From NCBI GenBank assembly GCA_050874905.1, contig JBNMLP010000014.1:1-64000 (forward strand): DNA of 64,000 nucleotides, read 5' to 3'. This document shows positions 1 to 8,772 of this stretch, in pieces. Below the pieces are notes generated by a model. The model searched no databases. It worked only from the letters and a program-made list of their open reading frames with translations, and was not told the DNA's origin. Positions within the stretch are counted from its first letter, which is position 1; each line of letters starts with the position of its first letter. Both the position numbers and the translations under genes were made by a program. The DNA comes from NC2004 sp050874905. Lineage in GTDB: Bacteria; Bacillota; Clostridia; Lachnospirales; Lachnospiraceae.

Positions 1-127
1 CTTCAAGATAAGATTTCCCATGACAATAAGTCAGTAAGACCCCTTGAAGACGACAAGGTAGATAGGTGATAGGTGGAAGTGCGGTAACGCATGGAGCTGA
101 ATCATACTAATAGGTCGAGGGCTTGTC
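1..127 (+). rRNA. rrl: 23S rRNA, 3' end only
   Basis: The first ~127 bases match the conserved 3' end of bacterial 23S rRNA: the run containing AAGACCCCTTGAAGACGAC, then the CATACTAATAGGTCGAGG motif near the 3' terminus. The gene is cut by the window start, so only domain VI remains. The exact 3' end is placed by analogy with other bacteria. The usual 5S gene does not follow; a tRNA-Trp begins about 70 bases downstream. Confidence 0.95.
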
Positions 128-198
128 TTCAAAAGTAAGTGAAAGAAAAGCGTAAAAAAGTCTTGACTGTATGTAGTTTTGAAAGTGCAAAATAATAT

Positions 199-269
199 AG
201 GGGATTGGTCAAATGGTATGATAGGGGTCTCCAAAACCTTTGGTGGGAGTTCGATTCTCTCATCCCCTG
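199..269 (+). tRNA. trnW: tRNA-Trp (anticodon CCA)
   Basis: A full cloverleaf can be folded. The acceptor stem pairs AGGGGAT (199-205) with ATCCCCT (262-268), and G269 is the tryptophan discriminator base. The anticodon stem GGGGT/ACCTT holds loop CTCCAAA with anticodon CCA at 231-233; the T arm GGGAG/CTCTC encloses TTCGATT. CCA is not encoded. The D stem has a U11-A24 pair, as in Bacillus tRNA-Trp and in the E. coli G24A UGA-suppressor form. It probably ends the rrn transcript, since a terminator follows at once. Confidence 0.95.
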
Positions 270-272
270 CTA

Positions 273-302
273 AAAAGATTGACTTTGGTCAATCTTTTTT
301 TC
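273..302 (+). terminator. Rho-independent terminator after tRNA-Trp
   Basis: The stem AAAGATTGAC/GTCAATCTTT with a short TTTG loop is followed by a T run. It directly follows the tRNA and closes the rRNA/tRNA transcript. Confidence 0.9.
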
Positions 303-541
303 GTTTCAAGCAAAATTGACAATAATTATTTCCGAACGATAGAAGCTGTTGTTAAATATACTATAAAAAGAATGGAATGAGAAAAACAGTTTTTTTATAC
401 TCTTGTAACAATTTGATAACAGATGGTTGATTTCAAAACAGTTTTTTGAGGAAAACTAACCATATATTTTGTCTGGAGAGAAATTACAAGACAGGAAACG
501 GGAATAATGTACAAAAAAGATAAAGAAAAAATAAAAAATGC

Positions 542-570
542 TTGCAATGTTGTTCAATATGTCCTATAAT
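542..570 (+). promoter_or_regulatory. Promoter for ABC importer genes
   Basis: TTGCAA (542-547) and a perfect TATAAT (565-570) are separated by 17 bases. This would start a transcript near 577 with a leader of about 185 bases before the GTG start at 763. I see no riboswitch or other conserved element in the leader, and nothing else in 303-762. Confidence 0.65.
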
Positions 571-762
571 AAGTCTTGTAATAAATATGGGACCTATGCT
601 GTATATCACAGCTTTAATTCCTGTTGCGATAAAGGTAATGGGAATATAGATCAAAGGTTCAACCAATGTAAAGGAGGTTCTGTTTTTTAGGATACATAAC
701 TTAATAATGTGTGTTCACAAAACTGAACCCCGAAAAACAACATTTTTAAAGGAGGGTTTTTT

Positions 763-2199
763 GTGAAAAAAATCAAAAGTATTGTAGCACTTGGTTTAGT
801 GCTCGCGATGTCACTGACAATGTGGGGTTGCGGAAGCAAAGATTCTGCATCTTCAAATGGTGGTTCATCAGACAAGAGCAGCTCTTCTGCTAAGACTGCA
901 GAGATCAACGCAACTGATGATGGTACTGTATTAAACATCTACTGCTGGAATGAAGAGTTCCAGAGCCGTTTTAAAGCTTACTACCCAGGATATACTGAGG
1001 GTAAGGATACCTCTACAGGTACTTTAAAGAACGACTTAGGTGAGTTCACTGTTAACTGGGTTATCACTCCTTCAGATGATAATGCTTATCAGAACAAGTT
1101 AGACGAAGTTCTTCCTAAGAATGCTGATGCATCTGCTGATGATAAGGTTGATATGTTCTTAATCGAGGCTGACTACGCATTAAAGTATGTTAACTCTGAT
1201 TACACATTAGATGTTAAGGCTCTTGGCTTAACTGATGATGACCTTTCTGGTATGTATGATTACACTAAGACTGTATGTACTGCTGAAGATGGTACATTAC
1301 GTGGTGTTTCATGGCAGGCAACTCCTGGTCTTTTCGCTTACAGACGTTCTATTGCTAAAGACGTTTTAGGAACAGACGATCCTGATGAAGTTCAGAAGAG
1401 CTTAGCTGACTGGGATAAATTTGATGCAGTTGCTGCTCAGGCTAAGGACAAGGGATACTACATGTTATCTGGTTACGATGATTCTTATCGTACATTCTCT
1501 AACAACGTTTCTAAGAAATGGGTTGATGAGAACAAGACAATCCAGATCGACGATGCTATTTGGCAGTGGGTTGACCAGACTAAGACTTACACAGACAAAG
1601 GTTACAACCATGGTACATCTTTATGGGATGACAACTGGGCTGCTGACCAGGGATCTAAAGGTAAGGTATTTGGTTTCTTCTATTCTACATGGGGAATCAA
1701 CTTTACTCTGCTTGGTAACTCTTTAGATGACCAGAAGGGTGAAGAAAAAGTTGGTAACGGTATCTTTGGTGACTGGGCTGTATGTGAAGGTCCTGCTGCT
1801 TACTACTGGGGTGGTAGCTGGATTTGAGCAGCTGCTGGTACTGACAACAAGTCTTTAGTTTGCGATATCATGAAAGTTTTAACTTGTGATGCTAGCGTTG
1901 CAACAAAGATCACTGAGGATACTCAGGATTACACAAACAACGTTGAGGCTATGGAAGCTTTAGCTGCATCTGATTACAAGTCAGACTTCTTAGGTGGACA
2001 GAACCACATCGCTTTATTCGCTGAAGCTGCTAAGAAGATCAATATCTCTAACATGGGACCTTATGATCAGGGATTAAACGAGTCATTCCAGGGCGCTATG
2101 AAGGATTACTTCACTGGTAACGTATCTAAGGATGACGCTGAGAAAGCATTCTACAAAGCTGCGGTTGAGAAATACCCAGACTTAAATGCTCCTAAATAG
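763..2199 (+). CDS. ABC importer substrate-binding lipoprotein, interrupted by in-frame UGA
   Basis: Extracellular solute-binding lipoprotein of a sugar-type (family 1) ABC importer. It has a GTG start after a strong AAAGGAGGG site, a signal peptide with lipobox cysteine at residue 23, and a Ser/Gly/Lys linker before the binding domain. The reading frame has a UGA at 1825-1827 (codon 355, after GGSWI), yet the same frame continues without further stops, with the same strongly biased codon use and sensible protein sequence, to TAG at 2199. Full length would be 478 positions, normal for the family; stopping at UGA gives 354 residues without the C-terminal lobe helices. Either the UGA is read (as Trp or selenocysteine), the gene is a recent pseudogene, or there is a base error. 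Two permease genes follow. Confidence 0.85.
1825..1827 (+). other. In-frame UGA codon inside the lipoprotein gene
   Basis: Codon 355 is TGA between ATT and GCA. Coding signal is unchanged on both sides, so this is a single-codon interruption and not a frameshift. I could not fold a convincing bacterial SECIS hairpin in the 40 bases downstream. Confidence 0.8.
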
Positions 2200-2230
2200 G
2201 ATTCGCTATTAGAGTGATTCTTGATTTTTA

Positions 2231-2262
2231 CATGCCTGTCTGATTAGGCAGGCATGTTTTTT
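2231..2262 (+). terminator. Terminator or attenuator between binding protein and permeases
   Basis: The stem CATGCCTG (2231-2238) pairs with CAGGCATG (2249-2256) and a T run follows. Its place between the binding-protein gene and the permeases suggests partial termination, which would yield more binding protein than permease. Confidence 0.85.
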
Positions 2263-2274
2263 AACTAATTTTAT

Positions 2275-2299
2275 AAAGATGAGTAGTTTACTCATCTTT
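2275..2299 (+). repeat. Perfect 11-bp hairpin ahead of permease gene
   Basis: AAAGATGAGTA (2275-2285) is the exact reverse complement of TACTCATCTTT (2289-2299) with a 3-base loop. There is only a weak T run after it. It may be a second terminator, an mRNA-stabilising hairpin or an operator. Confidence 0.6.
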
Positions 2300-2344
2300 A
2301 ATTATTATGAGGCTATTTTTAGCTGATTACGTGAGGTGAAAAGT

Positions 2345-3265
2345 ATGGCTGCAGCTCGTAGCAAAAAATCGAAGGTTGTAAGTTATACAAAATGGGGATA
2401 CATCTTTTTGATTCCTTTCTTTCTTGTTTATTTTGCATTCCAGATTATTCCATTGTTCTCAACTATCTATAATAGTTTCTTTGAGAACTACTTAGCTGGA
2501 TTGACTCAGATTGGCCCCAACTTTGTAGGACTTGACAATTATATCAATTTGATTCAGACAGGTGACCTGTTAAAATATACAGGTAATACCTTGTTATTGT
2601 GGATTGTAGGTTTTATTCCACAGATTTTGGTATCTTTATTATTGGCTGTATGGTTTGCTGATACAAGTTGTAAATTAAAGGCAGAAGGTTTCTTTAAAAC
2701 CGTTATTTACATGCCAAACTTGATCATGGCTTCTGCTATGGCAATGTTATTCTTTACAATTTTCTCTAACATCGGTCCAGTAAATGAATTACTTCAGGCA
2801 ATGGGTGTTATTGATAAACCGTATGTATTCTTAGATCACACAAAGAGTGCTGCTGCTTTGATCGGTACTATGAACTTCTTGATGTGGTTTGGTAATACAA
2901 CCATCCTTTTAATGGCTGGTATTATGGGTATTGATACATCATTATTTGAGGCAGCTGAAGTGGATGGCGCAAGTAGTTCACAGGTATTCTTTAGAATTAC
3001 AATGCCATTGTTAAAACCGATTTTTGTATATGTATTATTAACATCATTAGTCGGTGGTATTCAGATGTTCGATATTCCACAGATCTTAACAAATGGTGAA
3101 GGTAATCCGAACCGTACAACAATGACTTTGATCATGTATTTGAATAAGCATCTGTATAGTAAGAACTATGGTATGGCTGGTGCACTTTCTGTTATGCTGT
3201 TTGTACTTACTACTGTTATAAGTTTGATCATTTACAGAGTAACTGTAACACCAGAAGAGTATTAG
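2345..3265 (+). CDS. ABC importer permease, MalF/UgpA type
   Basis: Inner-membrane subunit of the sugar-type importer. The 306-residue protein has a short basic N terminus and about six hydrophobic segments. The cytoplasmic EAA loop starts near residue 202 (EAAEVDGAS...PLLKP), where the ATPase docks. The ATG at 2345 is preferred over an upstream GTG at 2336 because GAGGTG lies at correct spacing before it. It sits 17 bases upstream of the second permease gene, so the pair is co-transcribed. No ATPase gene is nearby; as with many such importers, a shared MsmK/MalK-like ATPase elsewhere would be needed. Substrate cannot be told from sequence. Confidence 0.9.
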   Translation: MAAARSKKSKVVSYTKWGYIFLIPFFLVYFAFQIIPLFSTIYNSFFENYLAGLTQIGPNFVGLDNYINLIQTGDLLKYTGNTLLLWIVGFIPQILVSLLLAVWFADTSCKLKAEGFFKTVIYMPNLIMASAMAMLFFTIFSNIGPVNELLQAMGVIDKPYVFLDHTKSAAALIGTMNFLMWFGNTTILLMAGIMGIDTSLFEAAEVDGASSSQVFFRITMPLLKPIFVYVLLTSLVGGIQMFDIPQILTNGEGNPNRTTMTLIMYLNKHLYSKNYGMAGALSVMLFVLTTVISLIIYRVTVTPEEY

Positions 3266-3282
3266 AAGGAGGGACATTTTTC

Positions 3283-4146
3283 ATGGCTAAAAAGAAAGAG
3301 AGAAGTTTATCTCAGCATATGGCTGCGAAGAAAACAGTCCGTTATATCGTTCTGATTATTCTTACAATCATTTGCTTATTTGCATTTTATATTTTGATTA
3401 TTAACGCAACCCGTGCTCATAGTGATATCCAGAAAGGTTTTTCATTAGTTCCGGGTTCATGGTTTTTAGCAAACTTTAAACATTTGCTTTCTAATGGTAA
3501 CTTACCTGTAGTGCGTGGTATGATTAACAGCTTGATCATTTCCGGTGGCTCTTGTATTTTATCAACATATTTCTCTGCATTGACTGCATATGCAATCCAT
3601 GCATATAATTTCAAAGGTAGAAAAGTTGTATTTACATTTATCTTAGCAATTATGATGATTCCTACTCAGGTAACTGCATTAGGTTTCGTTAAATTCATGA
3701 ATCAGTTACACTTGACTGATAACTATATTCCGTTGATTGTTCCTTCTATTGCGGCTCCTACTGTATTCTTCTTTATGAAGCAGTACATGGAGAGTTCTTT
3801 ACCACTTGAAATTGTGGAAGCAGCCCGTATTGATGGTGCAGCAGAATTTAGAACATTCAACTCAATCATTGTTCCAATTTTGAAACCAGCGATTGCTGTA
3901 CAGGCAATCTTTACATTTGTAACCGCATGGAATAACTACTTCACTCCGAACCTTTTGCTTAGCAAAACTCAGATGAAGACATTACCTATTCTGATTGCAC
4001 AGTTACGTAGTGCTGACTTCTTAAAGTTTGACTTAGGTCAGATTTACATGATGATTTTCTTAGCAATCATTCCTGTTGTAATCGTATATATTGCATTATC
4101 TAAGAATATTATTCAGGGTATTGCCGTTGGTGCGGTTAAGGGTTGA
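3283..4146 (+). CDS. ABC importer permease, MalG/UgpE type
   Basis: Second membrane subunit of the importer, 287 residues with about six transmembrane segments. The EAA loop starts near residue 179 (EAARIDGAAE...PILKP). The C-terminal end IQGIAVGAVKG is typical of MalG-type permeases. An AGAAGGAGG site lies 10-15 bases before the ATG. It forms the import channel with the preceding permease and receives ligand from the lipoprotein. A strong terminator follows, so the operon holds three genes only. Confidence 0.92.
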   Translation: MAKKKERSLSQHMAAKKTVRYIVLIILTIICLFAFYILIINATRAHSDIQKGFSLVPGSWFLANFKHLLSNGNLPVVRGMINSLIISGGSCILSTYFSALTAYAIHAYNFKGRKVVFTFILAIMMIPTQVTALGFVKFMNQLHLTDNYIPLIVPSIAAPTVFFFMKQYMESSLPLEIVEAARIDGAAEFRTFNSIIVPILKPAIAVQAIFTFVTAWNNYFTPNLLLSKTQMKTLPILIAQLRSADFLKFDLGQIYMMIFLAIIPVVIVYIALSKNIIQGIAVGAVKG

Positions 4147-4175
4147 TATTATCATCAATTTTATGGAATATTCAA

Positions 4176-4210
4176 GGAACAGTCCCTCTTATTGGGGGCT
4201 GTTCTTTTTT
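4176..4210 (+). terminator. Terminator of ABC importer operon
   Basis: AGGAACAGTCCC pairs with GGGGGCTGTTCTT across a short loop (4176-4207), followed by T residues. Confidence 0.85.
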
Positions 4211-4325
4211 GTGGTTTGGAAAAGGGTTTCTTACAGCTGAAAAAAGGGTTTTTAAGAAAACTGTAGAATATTAGGAATGTGAGCCAGTTTGTGGTTGAAA
4301 AATGGATCATTAAGGCGGTGATGGT

Positions 4326-5336
4326 ATGACGATCAGAGAACAGCAGGAATGTTGGGAAAAAGAATACTTGTCTTCGCATGCTTCCTTGAGCTGTAATTCT
4401 TTGGGACGTGAGCGTGAGGAAGCACAGTGTGATATCCGTACGGTGTATCAAAGAGACAGAGATCGAATTTTGCATTGTAAGTCGTTTCGACGGTTAAAAC
4501 ATAAAACGCAAGTGTTTTTAGATCCGTATGGGGATCATTATCGTACTCGTTTAACGCATACTCTTGAGGTGGCGCAGAATGCCAGGACGATTGCAAGAGC
4601 ACTTCGCTTAAATGAGGATCTTACGGAAGCAATCGCATTGGGACATGATCTAGGTCATACTCCGTTTGGGCATTCTGGAGAGAGAACATTAAATGAATTG
4701 TCTTCCCATGGATTTGAACATAACATGCAGAGCTTGAGAGTGGTAGAGAAATTAGAGAATAAAGGCCGGGGATTAAACCTTACCAAAGAAGTAAGAGATG
4801 GGATAAAAAACCATCGTACCCGTTATATGCCATTTACTTTGGAAGGGAAAATTGTTCGGTATGCAGATAAAATTGCCTATGTAAATCACGATATTGATGA
4901 TGCGATACGTGCGGGCATTTTATCAGAAAAACAGATTCCCGAGAAGTATACTCAGATTTTGGGGCATTCAGTGAGAGAACGGATCAATACAATGATTCAT
5001 GATATTATTCGCAGCAGTGAAAAAGAGTATGAGATAAAAATGTCAGGAGAGATTCAAGAGGCTTTAAGTGGTCTGCGTTCGTTTATGTTTGAACAGGTAT
5101 ATACAAATCCAAAGGCAAAGTCAGAGGAAAGCAAAGCACGTAAACTGATTACTGCGTTGTTTGAAGCTTATATGGATCAAATTGCATTGCTTCCGGAAGA
5201 ATATGTGCAGATGATTGAGGAGAAAAAGGAAGATAAAGAACAGGTTGTATGTGATTACATCGCTGGAATGTCGGATCGTTATGCGATACATTGTTTTAGT
5301 GAGATTTATGTTCCAATCGGATGGAACAGTTTTTAA
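4326..5336 (+). CDS. dgt: dGTPase-like HD-domain triphosphohydrolase
   Basis: Cytoplasmic HD-superfamily enzyme of the deoxynucleoside triphosphate triphosphohydrolase family, which splits dNTPs to the nucleoside plus tripolyphosphate. The protein has 336 residues, as expected for the shorter Gram-positive type. The metal-binding set is visible: H78 in RLTHTLE, and H107-D108 in ALGHDLGHTPFGH. The later aspartate lies in a VRYADKIAYVNHDIDD stretch. It stands directly upstream of dnaG and rpoD, a frequent arrangement in clostridia, suggesting one transcription unit tied to replication. Exact substrate preference is not predictable. Confidence 0.92.
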   Translation: MTIREQQECWEKEYLSSHASLSCNSLGREREEAQCDIRTVYQRDRDRILHCKSFRRLKHKTQVFLDPYGDHYRTRLTHTLEVAQNARTIARALRLNEDLTEAIALGHDLGHTPFGHSGERTLNELSSHGFEHNMQSLRVVEKLENKGRGLNLTKEVRDGIKNHRTRYMPFTLEGKIVRYADKIAYVNHDIDDAIRAGILSEKQIPEKYTQILGHSVRERINTMIHDIIRSSEKEYEIKMSGEIQEALSGLRSFMFEQVYTNPKAKSEESKARKLITALFEAYMDQIALLPEEYVQMIEEKKEDKEQVVCDYIAGMSDRYAIHCFSEIYVPIGWNSF

Positions 5337-5404
5337 TTATAGAATAAATCTGTAAGATGATTTACTGGTGAAGTTATAGTACATAACAGGAAAGGAGGAT
5401 CCCT

Positions 5405-7234
5405 TTGTATTATTCGGATGAAGTGATCGAGGAAGTAAGGAACCGGACGAATATTGTGGATGTTATAGGTAATTATGTTCATTTAAAAAAGAAGGGAAAT
5501 TCCTATTTCGGATTATGTCCTTTTCATGGAGAAAAAACGGCGTCCTTTTCTGTTAGTGACGAGAAGCAGATGTTTTATTGTTTTGGATGCGGCAAAGGTG
5601 GTAGCGTATTTACCTTTTTGATGGAATATGAAAATTATACATTTCCAGAGGTGGTAGAGCATTTGGCAGAACAGGCAGGAATGGAACTGCCAAAGGAGGA
5701 ACAGACGAGCGAGCAGCAGGCAATGGCAGATTATCGTGCAACGCTGCGGGAAATGAATAAGGACGCTGCTAACTATTTTTTCAAGCTTTTGCATCATGAA
5801 CACGGGAAAAGAGGCTATGAGTACTTCAAGTCACGGCAGATTACAGATGAGACTATTTTGAAGTTTGGTCTGGGATTTGCAGATATTTACCGGGATGATC
5901 TATATCGGTTTTTGAAGCAAAAAGGGTATCAGGACGAAGTATTGAAAGATTCCGGCTTGGTAGAAGTGGATAGTCAGGGAGCGCACGACAAGTTTTGGAA
6001 CCGTGTTATGTTTCCAATTGTAGACATGAATGGTAAAGTCATTGGTTTTGGCGGACGCGTGATGGGTGATGGCGAACCGAAGTATCTAAATTCAAGAGAG
6101 ACGCTTTTGTTTGAAAAGAAGAAAAACCTTTATGGACTTCATTTTGCACGCAGATCCAAACGGGATGGATTCCTGCTTTGTGAAGGTTATATGGATGTGA
6201 TTTCACTCCATCAGGCAGGGTTTGATAATGCAGTGGCTTCTCTTGGAACTGCCTATACGATTGATCAGGCAAGGCTCTTGAAGCGTTACCGTAACCGTGT
6301 TTTTTTAGCGTATGACAGTGATGCTGCAGGGCAAAAAGCAGCACTTAGAGCAATTGAAATATGCAGAAATGCAGATCTTTCTGCCCGCGTGATTTCTATG
6401 GAGCCATATAAGGATCCGGACGAGTTTATTAAAAATCTTGGTGCAGAGGAATATGAAAAACGAATTGCTAATTCAATCAGCAGTGTGATGTATGAGATAC
6501 AGGTGCTGGCGGGGCAGTTTCATCTGAACGATCCGGAGGATAAAACGAACTTTGGGCGTGAAGCGGCAAAACGTCTTTCTTATATAAAGGACAAGCTGGA
6601 ACGGGAGAATTATGTGACTGCGGTTGCAGAGCAGTATCATTTTCAGGAACGATCCTTGTTACAGCAGGTGAATGAGATTGGAGAGCAGACATTTGAGGAG
6701 CAACGTTTCAAGGATTTAGAAGATGAAAGTAAGAAAAAACATCAAAGAATTGTAAAGGAAGAGAAAGAGGCTCCTATTTTACAGGAGAAGCTGTTACTCA
6801 CCTGGGTTGCAAATTATCCTGCATTATGGGAAAAAATCCGCGAGCATATTACGGTTCAGGAATTTAGTGAAGGTTTGACAAGGCAGATTGCAGAGCAGTT
6901 TGAAAAACAATATCAGCAGACAAATACAGTAAATCCGGCGGAGGTTATTGATTCTTTTCCTGATCTGTCTCTGCATTCTAAGATCAGTGCAATCTTAAAT
7001 GAGGAAGTACAGTATGAAGGAAGCGAGCAGGAAGATGAAGCGATGCGCAGACAATTTGCACAAAATGCGATCACAGAGACTGTAAGGCGATTTAAGCAGG
7101 AAAGTATTGACCGGCAAATGAAAGAGGTGGCGCAGCAGTCGATTCCTAAGAAAGAACAAAGTCAAAGATTTATGGAATTAATGAAGGAGACACAAGCTCT
7201 GGAAAATTTGTATATTACCCTTGACAATGGTTAA
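5405..7234 (+). CDS. dnaG: DNA primase
   Basis: Makes RNA primers at the replication fork. An N-terminal CHC2 zinc finger uses C38, H41, C59 and C62. The TOPRIM catalytic domain has EGYMD near residue 261 and the DSDAAG metal-binding motif near 304, and a C-terminal helicase-binding region follows. The length of 609 residues is normal. The start is TTG at 5405, chosen because AAAGGAGG ends a few bases before it and MYYSDEVIEEVR is the usual primase start. rpoD follows within 50 bases, as in the classical macromolecular synthesis operon, but rpsU is replaced here by dgt upstream. Confidence 0.97.
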   Translation: MYYSDEVIEEVRNRTNIVDVIGNYVHLKKKGNSYFGLCPFHGEKTASFSVSDEKQMFYCFGCGKGGSVFTFLMEYENYTFPEVVEHLAEQAGMELPKEEQTSEQQAMADYRATLREMNKDAANYFFKLLHHEHGKRGYEYFKSRQITDETILKFGLGFADIYRDDLYRFLKQKGYQDEVLKDSGLVEVDSQGAHDKFWNRVMFPIVDMNGKVIGFGGRVMGDGEPKYLNSRETLLFEKKKNLYGLHFARRSKRDGFLLCEGYMDVISLHQAGFDNAVASLGTAYTIDQARLLKRYRNRVFLAYDSDAAGQKAALRAIEICRNADLSARVISMEPYKDPDEFIKNLGAEEYEKRIANSISSVMYEIQVLAGQFHLNDPEDKTNFGREAAKRLSYIKDKLERENYVTAVAEQYHFQERSLLQQVNEIGEQTFEEQRFKDLEDESKKKHQRIVKEEKEAPILQEKLLLTWVANYPALWEKIREHITVQEFSEGLTRQIAEQFEKQYQQTNTVNPAEVIDSFPDLSLHSKISAILNEEVQYEGSEQEDEAMRRQFAQNAITETVRRFKQESIDRQMKEVAQQSIPKKEQSQRFMELMKETQALENLYITLDNG

Positions 7235-7280
7235 AATACAAGCATACCGAAGCGAAAAGGTAAGTGAAAGGAGTCCCGAT

Positions 7281-8756
7281 ATGGCAGAGAATCATAAAAA
7301 AGAAGAAGGTAAGGAGAAAAAAGTGGCAACAAAGAAAAAGGCAGTAAAAGAGGCAGAAGTAATGAAAGAAGAGACAACACAGACAAAGAAAAAAACAACC
7401 AAAAAGGCAACAACAAAGTCTTCAGAAAAAGCGGATAAAACAGAGAAAGAAACAAAGCCAAAGAAAACAACTAAAAAATCCACAAAGGAAAAAGAGGAGA
7501 AGAAGACTGCGAAGGAGACTGCTTTAGAGGAAAAGGCAGTTGAGAAAACAGAACAGGAATTTTCTGATGAGGATCTGGATGATGAATTGATTGACGATGA
7601 TTTTGTGGATAACAAATTTGAATTTGATGCACCAATCGATGAAAAGACAGATGCACAAGGTTTAAGTGAAGATAACCAGACTACCTTTTTGGTTCGCTTG
7701 AGTGAAATGGTGGATAAGGCAAAGAAAAAGGGCGGTGTTGTGGACCGTGATTTTGTAAATCATTCGCTCAGCGGTCTGGTATACACTTCTGCGATGCAGT
7801 TGGAATTGTTTGACCGGTTTGAAAAAGAAAATATTACAGTATTAGATAAAGATGATGATCTGCTTTTGGATTCCGATGATGATACAAATGTAGAGAGTAT
7901 CGATCTTTCTGTACCAGATGGAATCAGCATTGAAGATCCGGTACGTATGTACCTGAAGGAAATTGGTAAAGTCCCTTTGTTAAGTGCAGAGGAAGAAATT
8001 GAGCTTGCCAAGGCAATGGAAAATGGTGACGAGCGGGCAAAGAAAAAATTAGCGGAAGCCAATTTGCGTCTGGTAGTCAGCATTGCGAAACGATATGTTG
8101 GACGTGGTATGTTGTTCTTAGATTTGATCCAGGAAGGAAATTTAGGTCTGATCAAGGCGGTAGAGAAATTTGATTACCGCAAGGGATATAAGTTTAGTAC
8201 GTATGCAACATGGTGGATCCGTCAGGCAATCACCCGTGCGATTGCAGATCAGGCAAGAACTATTCGTATTCCGGTTCACATGGTAGAAACGATCAATAAG
8301 CTGATTCGTGTGTCACGACAGTTATTACAGGAATTAGGCCGGGAAGCAACACCGGAAGAAATTGCAAGAGAAATGAAGATTCCGGTCGAGCGTGTCAGAG
8401 AAATTCAGAAGATTTCACAGGAACCGGTTTCGTTAGAGACTCCAATTGGTGAGGAGGAAGACAGCCATCTGGGTGATTTTATTCAGGATGAGAATGTTCC
8501 TGTACCAGCGGACGCTGCTGCATTTACCTTGCTTCGAGAGCAGCTTGATGAGGTACTTTCTACACTGACAGAGCGCGAGCAGAAGGTGTTAAGACTACGT
8601 TTTGGTCTGGAAGATAATCGTGCCCGCACATTGGAAGAGGTCGGAAAAGAATTTAATGTAACAAGAGAGCGTATTCGTCAGATTGAAGCAAAGGCAATCC
8701 GCAAACTGAGACATCCAAGTCGAAAGATCAAGTTGAAGGATTTCCTCGATAACTAA
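7281..8756 (+). CDS. rpoD: RNA polymerase primary sigma factor
   Basis: Housekeeping sigma-70 (SigA), 491 residues. Region 1.2 onwards is standard: DPVRMYLKEIG, region 2 with the KFSTYATWWIRQAI -10 recognition helix, region 3, and region 4 with the helix-turn-helix VTRERIRQIEAKAIRKL. The N terminus is unusual: about 90 residues almost wholly of Lys, Glu and Thr, then an Asp/Glu-rich stretch, in place of a compact region 1.1. The start is ATG 7281 with AAAGGAG in front; the frame is open further upstream into dnaG but without ribosome site. It follows dnaG within 50 bases and is probably co-transcribed. Confidence 0.97.
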   Translation: MAENHKKEEGKEKKVATKKKAVKEAEVMKEETTQTKKKTTKKATTKSSEKADKTEKETKPKKTTKKSTKEKEEKKTAKETALEEKAVEKTEQEFSDEDLDDELIDDDFVDNKFEFDAPIDEKTDAQGLSEDNQTTFLVRLSEMVDKAKKKGGVVDRDFVNHSLSGLVYTSAMQLELFDRFEKENITVLDKDDDLLLDSDDDTNVESIDLSVPDGISIEDPVRMYLKEIGKVPLLSAEEEIELAKAMENGDERAKKKLAEANLRLVVSIAKRYVGRGMLFLDLIQEGNLGLIKAVEKFDYRKGYKFSTYATWWIRQAITRAIADQARTIRIPVHMVETINKLIRVSRQLLQELGREATPEEIAREMKIPVERVREIQKISQEPVSLETPIGEEEDSHLGDFIQDENVPVPADAAAFTLLREQLDEVLSTLTEREQKVLRLRFGLEDNRARTLEEVGKEFNVTRERIRQIEAKAIRKLRHPSRKIKLKDFLDN

Positions 8757-8772
8757 AAGCAAGGAGAAAAAA

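Noticed and set aside
484..666. 60-codon ORF on the minus strand
   Set aside because: It covers the promoter and leader of the ABC importer and has no ribosome site.
1828..1870. SECIS-like hairpin after the UGA of the lipoprotein gene
   Set aside because: Only a 3-bp GAC/GUC hairpin with a bulged extension can be drawn; it does not meet the usual bacterial SECIS pattern.
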